DNA of 64,000 nt from UBA6168 sp964508135 (GCA_964508135.1 CAZDSU010000018.1:30601-94600), one strand, 5' to 3'; positions 31,626-40,292 are shown, counted from the first letter of the stretch. Notes: a model not told the origin generated them from the sequence alone. Made by a program: numbers and translations.

Positions 31626-32096
31626 ATGAGCGACACAAACCCATTGAAGCGGCACGCCTCCCTGCAGCCATTGAGCAGGGAGCACCACCACGGCTTGTTG
31701 CTTGGTTGGAAAATCCGCACCGGACTTTCAAAAGGGGTAGCACCGGAAAGGATAAAAGCCTATTCGGACTGGTTCTTCGAAAACCACCTGCTGCCTCATT
31801 TTGAAGTGGAGGAGCGGCATGTTTTCCCAGTTCTCGGCGGCAAGGAGCACCCGATGGTCAAGCGGGCATTGCGGGAGCACCGCAGGCTGCGGCGGCTGTT
31901 CGCTGCCACCGAAGCGTTGGGCAAACATTTGAGTCTGATTGAAGAAGAACTGACGGCGCATATCCGGTACGAGGAGCGGGTGCTTTTCAACGAGGTGCAA
32001 AAGGTGGCTACGCCAGCGCAATTGTCGGAAGTGGAGCACCTGCACAATGGCCAACCATTCGTCGAGGATTGGGCAGACCAATTTTGGGCGCAGTGA
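31626..32096 (+). CDS. Haemerythrin HHE-domain protein
   Basis: The 156-residue single-domain protein begins with LKRHASLQPLSREHHHGLLLGWKI, then HFEVEERHVFPVL, LREHRRLRRLF and HIRYEERVLFNEVQ, which give the His and Glu ligands of a haemerythrin-like diiron site. It starts two bases after the ric stop, so the two are surely cotranscribed and perhaps translationally coupled. Probable role: binding NO or O2, or supplying iron, in the same stress response as RIC. Confidence 0.85.
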   Translation: MSDTNPLKRHASLQPLSREHHHGLLLGWKIRTGLSKGVAPERIKAYSDWFFENHLLPHFEVEERHVFPVLGGKEHPMVKRALREHRRLRRLFAATEALGKHLSLIEEELTAHIRYEERVLFNEVQKVATPAQLSEVEHLHNGQPFVEDWADQFWAQ

Positions 32097-32270
32097 CAAT
32101 TTGGAGGAAGCTCGCCAAGCCCAAACAGTTTTCAAGACGCAGTTCAATTTTACCAGTTTGAAAACTTATTGGCTGCTGTATTTCTCATTTGTTCACTGAC
32201 AAAAATCACCAGCCCAAAAACAGGAGTTGGCGCTATTTTCACACCTTGAAAGTGAAAAAGTGTTCCTCCC

Positions 32271-33338
32271 ATGAGTAATGTCAACTCGAAATACCAAGCA
32301 ACTGTACCGCTTGAAGGCCAAAAAAAATTGCTTTGGCGGTACTTGCAGGGCTTGTTTTTCCTAATTGGCCTAGGCCTGTTTATGGCGCTGATTTTTGTCC
32401 CAAAAATCGGCGTAGTTGCTTTTTGGAACGTGCTGATACCGGTCGCACCACTGCTGTTTTTGGTCGCTTCCGGTTTATGGCGCAACGTCTGCCCATTGGC
32501 CTCGGTCGCCATGTTACCACATCATTTGAATCTTTCAAAAAGAAAGCGAATCCCGCTCAAATGGCAGGGTTGGCTGGCATTGGGCAGCGTGGCATTGCTG
32601 TTCCTCATCGTGCCAGCACGCCACTTGGCGCTCAACAACGACGGGCTTTCTACGGCCATTACGTTGGCTTTCTTGGCAACTTTGGCCTTCGTCGGCGGCC
32701 TATTTTTCGATGTAAAAAGTGCTTGGTGCTCCGGTCTCTGCCCCGTCCATCCAGTGGAAAAACTCTACGGCCAAAAAGTGGGCTTCACGCCCCCAAACGC
32801 CCATTGCGGCGCTTGCCACAACTGCGTCATTTCTTGCCCCGATTCCACTCCTAGGCAAATGGAAAAAATGCCCAACCAGCGCACCACACAGACACTCGCC
32901 ACTACGCTACTGACAGGTGGCCTGCCCGGCTTCATTTGGGGTTGGTTCCATGTGCCCGACTGCCGGGGCGCTGCCGACTGGCGGGAGTGCCTCGTGGCAT
33001 TCGGGCTGCCTTGGCTGACACTGGCCGTCACGCTGACAGTGTTCGTTTTGCTCCGCAAATTTTTACCAAAAAGCCGGGAAACGCTGCTGGTGAGCGTGTT
33101 TGCGGCAGCGTCCATTTCGTGTTACTATTGGTACCGCATTCCTTCGCTGGTTGGCTACGGGCTTTTCCCACAGGATGGGCTGCTGGTGGATTTGACCCAA
33201 ACGCTACCGCTTTGGAGCATCGTGGCAGCGCAGGTAGCAGCAGTGGCCTTCTTCGGCTGGTGGCTGGTGCTCCGCAATCCCGAACCGAGCGTTTGGGCGG
33301 TTCGTCCTCCGTTTTTGGTGAAAAAACTTGACGCTTGA
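32271..33338 (+). CDS. NapH/NosR-like membrane iron-sulfur protein
   Basis: The 355-residue protein has about eight predicted membrane helices. Cytoplasmic cysteine motifs are LWRNVCPLAS (Cys74), AWCSGLCPVHPVEKLYG (Cys153 and Cys157) and CGACHNCVISCP (Cys179, 182, 185 and 189), the last a clear [4Fe-4S] ferredoxin-type site. The twin CP-type motifs in helices and the polyferredoxin site recall NapH, NosR and CcoG proteins, which move electrons from quinol. It lacks the FMN-binding domain of NosR and the second full ferredoxin motif of NapH. Position between NO-defence genes and hemN suggests an anaerobic respiratory role. The 174-bp gap before it shows no other feature except a short TTCAC/GTGAA dyad near the start. 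Confidence 0.7.
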   Translation: MSNVNSKYQATVPLEGQKKLLWRYLQGLFFLIGLGLFMALIFVPKIGVVAFWNVLIPVAPLLFLVASGLWRNVCPLASVAMLPHHLNLSKRKRIPLKWQGWLALGSVALLFLIVPARHLALNNDGLSTAITLAFLATLAFVGGLFFDVKSAWCSGLCPVHPVEKLYGQKVGFTPPNAHCGACHNCVISCPDSTPRQMEKMPNQRTTQTLATTLLTGGLPGFIWGWFHVPDCRGAADWRECLVAFGLPWLTLAVTLTVFVLLRKFLPKSRETLLVSVFAAASISCYYWYRIPSLVGYGLFPQDGLLVDLTQTLPLWSIVAAQVAAVAFFGWWLVLRNPEPSVWAVRPPFLVKKLDA

Positions 33339-33467
33339 TTTTTGTCATCGGCTCCCATGATTTTCGTCACGCCCGGCGGAGCAGATTTGCGCTTTTTTCG
33401 CACAAATTTTGGATACAAGTGAATGCGTGACTTCAAGTTGCACCCTCACTATTCCCACCTTGATACA

Positions 33468-34820
33468 ATGAACTTGAACCTGCTCAAAAAATACGACATC
33501 CCCGTTCCCCGCTACACCAGCTACCCGACCGTGCCCTATTGGCAAGCAGAAAAACCTTCGCAGAAGGCTTGGGCGGAGCGGGTTAGTACCGCATTCGAAC
33601 AGAACCCCGAAATCAGCGGCTACATCCACTTGCCGTACTGCGAGCGGCTCTGCACCTACTGCGGCTGCAACAAGCGCATCACCACCAACCACGCCGTGGA
33701 GGAACCGTACATCCAGCGGGTGCTGGACGAGTGGCAGCTCTACCTCAACGTGCTGCCCGGCAAGCCCATCCTCAAAGAACTGCACCTCGGCGGGGGAACG
33801 CCCTCTTTTTTTGCTCCGCAAAATCTGGAAAAGCTGCTGAACGGCATCTACGCGGACGCAATCATCCCCGATGACCATGACTTCGGCTTTGAGGCGCACC
33901 CGGCCAACACCACGGTGGAGCATTTGCGCTCGCTACACGATTTGGGCTTCAGGCGACTCAGCCTCGGCGTACAGGATTTTGATGCGGAAATACTGCGGGT
34001 CATCAACCGCTTACAGACGGAGGAACAGGTGGAAAACATGACCAATGCCGCCCGTGAAATCGGCTACACGAGCATCAACTTCGACCTGATTTTCGGGCTG
34101 CCGTTCCAGACGCCCGACCATATCGAGCGGAACATGGAGAAAATCAGCCGCTTGCGCCCGGAGCGGATTGCGTTTTACAGCTATGCCCACGTGCCTTGGC
34201 TAAAGCCGAGCCAGCGGGCCTATTCCGAAGCCGATTTGCCGACAGGCGAAGCAAAACGGGCGCTGTACGAGCAAGGCCGCAACCTGTTGGAGCAGCTCGG
34301 CTACGCTGAAATCGGCCTCGACCACTTCTCGCTGCCGCACGACAACCTGTTGCGTTCAATGAACGAAGGCACGTTGCACCGCAATTTCATGGGCTACACC
34401 ACCAGCGACACTGGGCTTTGCATCGCCCTCGGTGCTTCGTCCATCGGCGACACCTGGGACGCATTTGCCCAAAACGAAAAAGAGGTGGAAGCATGGTCGG
34501 CGGAGGTAGCGGCAGGGCGTTTCCCGCTTATCAAAGGCCATTTCCTGACGGAAGAAGACCAAGTGCTGCGCCGCCACATACTCAACATCATGTGCCAGTT
34601 CAAGACCAACTGGCAAGCGCCCGCACTTCAATGCGACGGCCTCTACGCTGGGCTGGAGCGCCTCTCCGAGCTGGAAGCCGATGGCCTCGTGGAGCTAAAG
34701 CCCTTCCACTTGACCGTGACGGAGCAGGGGCGACCATTTATCCGAAACATCTGCCTGGCGCTGGACGCCCGATACTGGGAAAAGCAACCGCAGGGGCGGT
34801 TGTTCAGCCAAGCCATCTAA
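33468..34820 (+). CDS. hemN: Oxygen-independent coproporphyrinogen III dehydrogenase
   Basis: This 450-residue radical-SAM enzyme makes protoporphyrinogen IX without oxygen, needed for haem supply to NarI and the cytochromes during anoxia. The cluster motif is HLPYCERLCTYCGC with Cys58, Cys62 and Cys65 plus the HemN-typical Cys67. ELHLGGGTPSFF, FEAHPANTTVEHL, RLSLGVQDFD and INFDLIFGLPFQT follow in family order, and the C-terminal LTVTEQGRPFIRNICLALDA is typical. Start 33468 (MNLNLLKKYDIPVPRYTSYP) matches the usual start; an in-frame ATG at 33423 would add 15 residues. Confidence 0.95.
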   Translation: MNLNLLKKYDIPVPRYTSYPTVPYWQAEKPSQKAWAERVSTAFEQNPEISGYIHLPYCERLCTYCGCNKRITTNHAVEEPYIQRVLDEWQLYLNVLPGKPILKELHLGGGTPSFFAPQNLEKLLNGIYADAIIPDDHDFGFEAHPANTTVEHLRSLHDLGFRRLSLGVQDFDAEILRVINRLQTEEQVENMTNAAREIGYTSINFDLIFGLPFQTPDHIERNMEKISRLRPERIAFYSYAHVPWLKPSQRAYSEADLPTGEAKRALYEQGRNLLEQLGYAEIGLDHFSLPHDNLLRSMNEGTLHRNFMGYTTSDTGLCIALGASSIGDTWDAFAQNEKEVEAWSAEVAAGRFPLIKGHFLTEEDQVLRRHILNIMCQFKTNWQAPALQCDGLYAGLERLSELEADGLVELKPFHLTVTEQGRPFIRNICLALDARYWEKQPQGRLFSQAI

Positions 34821-34842
34821 AACAACGAAATTTGGAAATTAA

Positions 34843-34899
34843 GAAATTGGGAAATTAGCCATGTCCCCCAATTTCCTAATTTCCTAATTTCCCAATTTC
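34843..34899. repeat. Hairpin with GAAATTGG words between hemN and tnaA
   Basis: Perfect 15-bp arms (34843-34857 and 34885-34899), extended by more AATTTCC words on both sides. It uses the same 8-base word as the element inside the HAD-ECH gene at 11163-11245. It begins 22 bases after the hemN stop. Confidence 0.75.
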
Positions 34900-34911
34900 C
34901 AATTTCCATTT

Positions 34912-36297
34912 ATGAACCACCGCACCATCATCGAACCCTTCCGCATCAAAGTCGTGGAGCACATCAAAATGACGACAGAGGCGGAACGGGAAGTTTTCTT
35001 AAAAAAAGCCGCCTACAATCCCTTTCTCCTCCATTCTACCGAAGTCATCGTGGATTTGCTGACGGACAGCGGCACCTCGGCCATGAGCTCGAACCAGTGG
35101 GCGGGCATCATGCAGGGCGACGAAAGCTACGCCGGGGCTACGAGCTGGTTGAAAATGGAGGCTGCCATCAAGGACCTAACAGGCTGCCCGTACATCCTCC
35201 CGACGCACCAGGGGCGGGCGGCGGAGCACCTGCTGTACAGCCGCATCGGCGGCAAGGGCAAGGTGTTTTTCAGCAATACCCACTTCGACACCACCCGTGC
35301 TAACATCGAGTTCAGTGGTGCTACCGCCATTGATTTGCCATGTCCTGAAGGAAAGGATATCGAGGTTGCCCACCCGTTCAAAGGCAACATGGACGTTGCG
35401 AAGCTGGTCGAAAATATCGAAAAATTCGGTGCCGAAAACGTCGCCGCCGTCATCCTCACCGTGACGAACAACAGCGGCGGCGGGCAGCCCGTGAGCATGG
35501 CCAACACGCGGGAGGTGGCCGCCATTTGCAAACAATACGATATACTGTTTATCCTTGATGCCTGTCGGATTGCCGAAAATGCTTGGTTTATCCGACACCG
35601 GGAAGAAGGTTTTGGTGAAAAAACCTACCGGGAAATTGCGCAGGAAATGTTCGCCCTTGCCGATGGCAGCGTGATGAGCGCCAAAAAGGACGCCCTCGTA
35701 AATATGGGCGGCTTCCTCGCCCTAAAAGACCTCGACCTCGCCATCCAGTGCCGCACGGTGCTCATCATCACGGAAGGCTACTCGACCTACGGCGGCTTGT
35801 CGGGGCGGGACATGGAGGCAATTGCGATAGGCTTGGAGGAGGTTTTCGAGCCGGACTACCTGGACTACCGAATCAAGAGCACCGCCTATCTGGGCAACGC
35901 ACTTTACGGTCTCGGCATCCCAGTCATACGGCCTATCGGCGGCCATGCGGTGTACGTGGATGCCAAGGCGTTTTACCCACATATCCCGGTGGAGCAGTTT
36001 CCTGGGCAGTCGCTCGCTTGCCAACTTTACCTAAAAGGCGGCATCCGATGTTGCGAAATTGGCTCGGTGATGTTTGGCAAAAAAGACGATCAGGGTCGTC
36101 TGATACCAGCTCCGATGGAGCTTGTACGACTCGCCATTCCGAGACGGGTTTACACCCAAAGCCATATTGACTACGTGATTGAAACCTTTGAGGCACTGCT
36201 GGATGAACGGGAGCAGGCTACTGGTTTCAAAATCAAGTATGAACCGCCATTTTTGCGGCACTTCACGGCGAGGTTTGAGCCGGTGGACGGGACGTGA
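34912..36297 (+). CDS. tnaA: Tryptophanase
   Basis: The 461-residue PLP-dependent beta-eliminating lyase splits tryptophan into indole, pyruvate and ammonia. The PLP lysine is Lys259 in MSAKKDALVNMGG. The family also includes tyrosine phenol-lyase, so I compared the discriminating positions from memory of both enzymes. Asp126 (FDTT), Ile383 (CEIGS, where tyrosine phenol-lyase has the phenol-binding arginine of MERG) and His450 (LRHFTAR, phenylalanine in tyrosine phenol-lyase) all agree with tryptophanase. Some other stretches (AMSSNQWAG, SGRDMEA, RVYT) look more like tyrosine phenol-lyase, so this is an early-branching or intermediate form. It is a soluble tetramer in known cases. Confidence 0.85.
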   Translation: MNHRTIIEPFRIKVVEHIKMTTEAEREVFLKKAAYNPFLLHSTEVIVDLLTDSGTSAMSSNQWAGIMQGDESYAGATSWLKMEAAIKDLTGCPYILPTHQGRAAEHLLYSRIGGKGKVFFSNTHFDTTRANIEFSGATAIDLPCPEGKDIEVAHPFKGNMDVAKLVENIEKFGAENVAAVILTVTNNSGGGQPVSMANTREVAAICKQYDILFILDACRIAENAWFIRHREEGFGEKTYREIAQEMFALADGSVMSAKKDALVNMGGFLALKDLDLAIQCRTVLIITEGYSTYGGLSGRDMEAIAIGLEEVFEPDYLDYRIKSTAYLGNALYGLGIPVIRPIGGHAVYVDAKAFYPHIPVEQFPGQSLACQLYLKGGIRCCEIGSVMFGKKDDQGRLIPAPMELVRLAIPRRVYTQSHIDYVIETFEALLDEREQATGFKIKYEPPFLRHFTARFEPVDGT

Positions 36298-36326
36298 CAC
36301 CTTTTGCCGACAATGAAACATTGAAG

Positions 36327-37556
36327 ATGAAAGCAGCGGTCAGATGGACATTTTTCTTGTTGGTCATGGTCGCATTGACGGGCCTGTTGATGCGGGCGCT
36401 GCCACTACTGCCCAGTATCGGGATTCCGTTTGAACCGCTCCGCCACGCACATTCCCATCTGGCATTTTTGGGTTGGGTTTACAGCGCTTTTTATCTTGCC
36501 CTGGTACATTTCTTATTGCCAGCGGGCAGCTTTGAAACGCCCCGCTATCGGCAGCTTTTTTGGTTGACGCAAATGGTGTCGGTGGGGATGTTCGCAGCCT
36601 TTTTGTGGCAAGGATACGGGGCGCTTTCCATCACTTTTCTCACCTTTCACACTTTGCTGGCCTACGCCTTTTTTTTCTTTTTCATCAAAGACTGGAAGCG
36701 GGAAAAGCGGCAGCCCTCTACTTGGTTCGGCATGGTGGCCATTGGCGCATTTTTACTTTCTTCGTTGGGGCCGTTCGCCATTCCAGTGGTGCAGGTGGTG
36801 GGTGATGGCAGCCCATTTTGGATGCGGATGGCCATCCATTTTTACCTTCATTTTCATTACAATGGCTGGTTTGTCTTTGCCCTGCTTACTGTTTTTTTCA
36901 AAATACTCGAAAACAGTGGCATCTCATTCTCGCCAGTCTTGACCCGTTTGCAGTGGTGGCTGATGACCATCAGCTTACTACCCGCTTATTTTCTGTACGC
37001 TCCGTCGGCGGGCAGAATTGACCCGGCAAATCCGATTTTACTGGCGACAGGTTGGGTACAGTGGCTGGGCGTTTCCCTGTTTATCTTTCAGTTTTTCAAA
37101 ATGAAATGGGCCAGCAAATTGGGAGGAACCAATGTTGCCCGCTTCTTGCTCTATTTTTCACTGGTTTTTTTGTTCCTAAAATCCACTTGCGAACTGCTGG
37201 GAGTCCAGCCGCTGTTGGCATCGTACTTCGAACGCAACAACCACTTCCTCACCGTTGGTTATCTCCATTTACTGTTCCTCGGCAGCGTGACGCCTTTCGT
37301 TTGGTGGGTTGCCGTGAGGGAGGATTGGGTAGAGGCAAAAAAAACAACAGTGTTGGTGGGTATCTTGCTTTTTGTCTTTGGGTTTGTCGGAAGCGAGGGC
37401 TGCCTTTTTGCGATGGGAATGAAGTGGGGATTGCCCTATTTTTCGCAAATGATACTGGGTTTTACCATGCTGTTGGCGGGTGGTATTGTGCTGTTTTTCA
37501 GTGCATTTTTTTCAAAAACCACAACAGGAAATTTTCTGGCGAGGAGGTCTGCATAG
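36327..37556 (+). CDS. His-rich multi-spanning membrane protein, uncharacterised
   Basis: I place the start at 36327 (MKAAVRWTFFLLVMV), although a GTG at 36294 overlapping the tnaA stop is possible. The roughly 409-residue protein has about twelve predicted helices. Histidines sit within helices in a patterned way: RHAHSHLAFLGWVYSAFY, HFYLHFHYNGWFVFALL and VGYLHLLFLGSVTPFVWW. This recalls haem-bearing membrane proteins such as NnrS or distant haem-copper oxidase subunit I relatives, but no full Cu-B motif is visible. Its neighbourhood of nitrate and NO genes makes an NO-related or terminal-oxidase-like role plausible. It is convergent with the Uma2 gene 35 bases downstream. Confidence 0.55.
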   Translation: MKAAVRWTFFLLVMVALTGLLMRALPLLPSIGIPFEPLRHAHSHLAFLGWVYSAFYLALVHFLLPAGSFETPRYRQLFWLTQMVSVGMFAAFLWQGYGALSITFLTFHTLLAYAFFFFFIKDWKREKRQPSTWFGMVAIGAFLLSSLGPFAIPVVQVVGDGSPFWMRMAIHFYLHFHYNGWFVFALLTVFFKILENSGISFSPVLTRLQWWLMTISLLPAYFLYAPSAGRIDPANPILLATGWVQWLGVSLFIFQFFKMKWASKLGGTNVARFLLYFSLVFLFLKSTCELLGVQPLLASYFERNNHFLTVGYLHLLFLGSVTPFVWWVAVREDWVEAKKTTVLVGILLFVFGFVGSEGCLFAMGMKWGLPYFSQMILGFTMLLAGGIVLFFSAFFSKTTTGNFLARRSA

Positions 37557-37591
37557 GTAGGGACATGAGTGCGTCCGCCATATATTTGCGA

Positions 37592-38173
37592 CTAATTTTC
37601 TTCAAAAACCACGGCAGCATATAAATCGGCCAATTTCAATTCAACCGAAATGGACGGAATCGGCAGCACATCTTCCAAGCTGTCCAACGCCCGATAAACC
37701 CACTCGCCATTTTCCATTTTCAAATAATATTCTACGGCAACGGCATATTGTGAAACCAAAATGTACTGCTGCAAAGAAGGGATGCGCTGGTATTTGAAAA
37801 ACTTGCCAGCTTTATCGTAAGATGCGGTTGATTTGGATAAAACTTCAATGATTACTTGTGGATGCTTGACCACCAAAGGGTTTTCCTTATCCTTTGGGTC
37901 ACAGGTGATGACAATATCAGGATAAACGCCCCACTTATTTTCCTTTACTTCCGTAATGACGTTTTCGTGAAAAATTTGGCATCCAGCCTTGCGCAGACGA
38001 GGAACATCAGCGTTGAGCAAGATATTGGTGACAATGGCGTTGTGATTTTTCGTTGTTGCTTCCAAGGGAATCAAAACCCCATCGTGAAACTCATGGCGCA
38101 CCTTGCCCTCCTGCTCAACAGCAAGATATTGCTCAAACGTGATTTTCTTTTTTACAGTTAATGGAACGTTCAT
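37592..38173 (-). CDS. Uma2-family (DUF820) endonuclease-like protein
   Basis: The 193-residue protein shows the Uma2 pattern: TFEQYLAVEQEGKVRHEFHDGVLIPL, then YPDIVITCDPKD, QVIIEVLSKST and DKAGKFFKYQRIPSLQQYILV. The aspartate of PDIVI and the glutamate of IIEVLS form the PD-(D/E)xK-like catalytic set. The family is abundant in cyanobacteria and Bacteroidota, often as many lone copies, and its function is not settled. It has its own upstream TAACTTTG box and is convergent with the gene at 36327. Confidence 0.85.
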   Translation of the reverse strand: MNVPLTVKKKITFEQYLAVEQEGKVRHEFHDGVLIPLEATTKNHNAIVTNILLNADVPRLRKAGCQIFHENVITEVKENKWGVYPDIVITCDPKDKENPLVVKHPQVIIEVLSKSTASYDKAGKFFKYQRIPSLQQYILVSQYAVAVEYYLKMENGEWVYRALDSLEDVLPIPSISVELKLADLYAAVVFEEN

Positions 38174-38190
38174 AAGCCGATGATTTTCCC

Positions 38191-38198
38191 CAAAGTTA
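38191..38198 (-). promoter_or_regulatory. -7 box of the Uma2 gene
   Basis: CAAAGTTA on the + strand is TAACTTTG on the minus strand, an exact TAnnTTTG match, 18 bases upstream of the start at 38173. No convincing -33 TTTG at the usual spacing was seen. Confidence 0.45.
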
Positions 38199-38222
38199 GC
38201 GTAATTAATGCCAAACCTGAAA

Positions 38223-39026
38223 TCACATCCCCAGCACCGCCGGGTTCATTCCCATGTTGGAGAAGCCGCCGTCGTGGTAGAGGTTCTGCATCGTCACCAT
38301 TTTACTTAAGTCCGAAAATAGGAACACGCAGTAGTCGGCGCAAGCCTCGGCACTGGCGTTTCCGAGCGGCGACATCTTGTCGGCGTAGCTGAAAAAGTCA
38401 GTGAAGCCCTTTACCCCACTGCCTGCCGTTGTCATGGTTGGAGACTGGGAGACGGTGTTCACTCGCACCTTGTTCCTAGTACCGAAGTGGTAGCCAAAGC
38501 TGCGTGCGAAGCTTTCGAGTAGCGCCTTAGACTCGGCCATTTCGGAGTAGTCAGGGAACACCCGTTGCGCAGCGATGTAGCTCAGTGCCGTGATGCTGCC
38601 CCAATCTTTCATGGCGTCCTGTTTCCACAGCGTCTGCATCACCCGGTGGAAGGAGATGGCGCTGATGTCGAACGTGGTTTTCATCCACTCATAATTCAGG
38701 TCGGTGTAGTCTTTTTTCTTGCGGACATTAAGCGACATGCCGATGCTGTGCAGCACAAAGTCAATCTTGCCCCCAAAATGCTCGGTGGCGCTCTTGAAAA
38801 GGTTCTCCAAATCCTCGTTTGAAGTAGCGTCAGCCTGGAAGACCGGCGCATTGAGTTTCTCCGAAAGTGCGTTGATAGTCCCGAAGCGCATGGCCACGGG
38901 GGCATTGGTCAGCACCAATTTTGCGCCCTCCTCGCTGCATCGTTCAGCTACTTTCCAAGCGATGGATTGTTCGTCGAGGGCGCCGAAGATGACGCCGTTT
39001 TTCCCTTGTAGTAAGTTGTTTGACAT
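38223..39026 (-). CDS. fabI: Enoyl-[acyl-carrier-protein] reductase (NADH)
   Basis: The 267-residue short-chain dehydrogenase carries out the last reduction of fatty-acid elongation. It has the FabI form of the nucleotide loop (GVIFGALDEQSIAWKVAE), DFVLHSIG in the central strand, and the catalytic pair Tyr160 and Lys167 in DYSEMAESK (Tyr-x6-Lys, diagnostic of FabI against other SDRs, which have Tyr-x3-Lys). VNTVSQSPTMTTAGSGVKG and the C-terminal HDGGFSNMGMNPA are typical of Bacteroidota FabI. Upstream lies a long hairpin shared with the end of the HPPD gene. Confidence 0.94.
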   Translation of the reverse strand: MSNNLLQGKNGVIFGALDEQSIAWKVAERCSEEGAKLVLTNAPVAMRFGTINALSEKLNAPVFQADATSNEDLENLFKSATEHFGGKIDFVLHSIGMSLNVRKKKDYTDLNYEWMKTTFDISAISFHRVMQTLWKQDAMKDWGSITALSYIAAQRVFPDYSEMAESKALLESFARSFGYHFGTRNKVRVNTVSQSPTMTTAGSGVKGFTDFFSYADKMSPLGNASAEACADYCVFLFSDLSKMVTMQNLYHDGGFSNMGMNPAVLGM

Positions 39027-39034
39027 GTTCTTTT

Positions 39035-39143
39035 AACTGTGAATGGTGAACTGTGAACTGTGAATGGTGAATGGTGGCGTGTGATATGAGAATGCTAAAT
39101 GTTGTTTTGGCAGTTCAAAGTTCACAGTTCACCATTCACAGTT
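39035..39143. repeat. Hairpin with GTGAAYTG words between hppD and fabI
   Basis: Perfect 23-bp arms (39035-39057 and 39121-39143), each made of about 7-base words alternating GTGAACT and GTGAATG, with additional words extending both sides. It is about 24 bases from the HPPD stop and 9 from the fabI start, inside a same-strand pair. Confidence 0.8.
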
Positions 39144-39167
39144 CATAGTTCACAGTTCACAATTAAA

Positions 39168-40292
39168 TTAAAGCGTTCCCCGCAGCTCCTGCTCCCGCTC
39201 GATGGCCTCGAAAAGTGCTTTGAAATTGCCCTTTCCGAAGGATTTTGCGCCAGCCCGCTGGATGATTTCGTAGAAAACCGTTGGACGGTCCTCCACGGGT
39301 TTGGTGAAAATTTGGAGCAGGTAGCCCTCCTCGTCACGGTCTATCAGGATGTTGAGTTTTTTCAGTTCGACCAAGTCTTCGGCGATGTGGCCCACCCTGT
39401 CCAGCACGTCGTCGTAGTAGGTGTCCGGCACGTAGAGGAAGTCAACGCCGTTGGCCCGAAGCTGGCTTACCGTGCTGATGATGTCATCGGTGGCGACGGC
39501 GATGTGCTGCACCCCGGCGCTGCGGTAGAAGTCGAGGTACTCCTCGATTTGCGATTTTTTCTTGCCCGCCGCCGGCTCGTTGATGGGAAATTTGATGAAG
39601 CCGTTGCCGTTCGAAACCACCTTCGACATCAGGGCGGTGTACTCCGTGGAGATGTCCTTGTCGTCGAAGGTCACGAGCAGCTTGAAGCCCATTACGTCCT
39701 CGTAGAACTTGACCCATTTGTTCATGCCACCCAACTCCACGTTGCCCACGCAGTGGTCCACGTATTTTAGGCCGACGGACTTGGCCGGGTAGGCGCTCTG
39801 CCGTGCCTCGAAGCCGGGCAGGAATGGGCCAGTGTACCCGCTGCGCTCCACGAGCGTGTGCCACGTGTCGCCGTAGGTTTTGATGGCGGCCATTTTCACG
39901 ATGCCGTGTTCGTCTTCCAAAACGGTCGGTTCCATCGCAGCCTCGGCGCCCCGCTCCACGGCGGCATTGTAGGCAGTTTCCACGTCGTCCACCCAAAGGG
40001 CAAGGACTTTGACGCCGTCGCCGTGGAAGGCTACGTGCTTCGCAATCTCGTGGTCGGGCGAAAGGGCGGCGGTGAGCACGAGCGTGACTTTGCCTTGGCG
40101 CAGCACGTAACTGACCTTGTCACGGCAGCCCGTCTCCGGCCCCCGGTAAGCCACCCACTGGTAGCCAAATGCTGCTTGATAGTACAGCGCCGACTGCTTG
40201 GCGTTGCCAACGTAGAACTCGATGTGGTCGGTGCCGTTGATTGGAAAGGTGTCTTGGGTTTGGATGGGTGCGGGCTTGGTAAGGACTTCCAT
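39168..40292 (-). CDS. hppD: 4-hydroxyphenylpyruvate dioxygenase
   Basis: The 374-residue Fe(II) dioxygenase turns 4-hydroxyphenylpyruvate into homogentisate in tyrosine breakdown and needs oxygen. The iron ligands are visible: His180 (YVDHCVGNVE), His263 (GVQHIAVATDD) and Glu342 (TVFYEIIQR). The C-terminal FEAIEREQELRGTL is typical. I choose the start at 40292 (MEVLTKPAPIQ). The in-frame ATG at 40328 would lie inside the TATCTTTG promoter box at 40326-40333 and so cannot be transcribed. Its presence next to anaerobic genes implies a facultative lifestyle. Confidence 0.93.
   Translation of the reverse strand: MEVLTKPAPIQTQDTFPINGTDHIEFYVGNAKQSALYYQAAFGYQWVAYRGPETGCRDKVSYVLRQGKVTLVLTAALSPDHEIAKHVAFHGDGVKVLALWVDDVETAYNAAVERGAEAAMEPTVLEDEHGIVKMAAIKTYGDTWHTLVERSGYTGPFLPGFEARQSAYPAKSVGLKYVDHCVGNVELGGMNKWVKFYEDVMGFKLLVTFDDKDISTEYTALMSKVVSNGNGFIKFPINEPAAGKKKSQIEEYLDFYRSAGVQHIAVATDDIISTVSQLRANGVDFLYVPDTYYDDVLDRVGHIAEDLVELKKLNILIDRDEEGYLLQIFTKPVEDRPTVFYEIIQRAGAKSFGKGNFKALFEAIEREQELRGTL

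Noticed and set aside
34912..36297. Tyrosine phenol-lyase
   Set aside because: The position of the phenol-binding arginine (ERG) is isoleucine (EIG), and the following LRxFTA histidine and the FDTT aspartate match tryptophanase.
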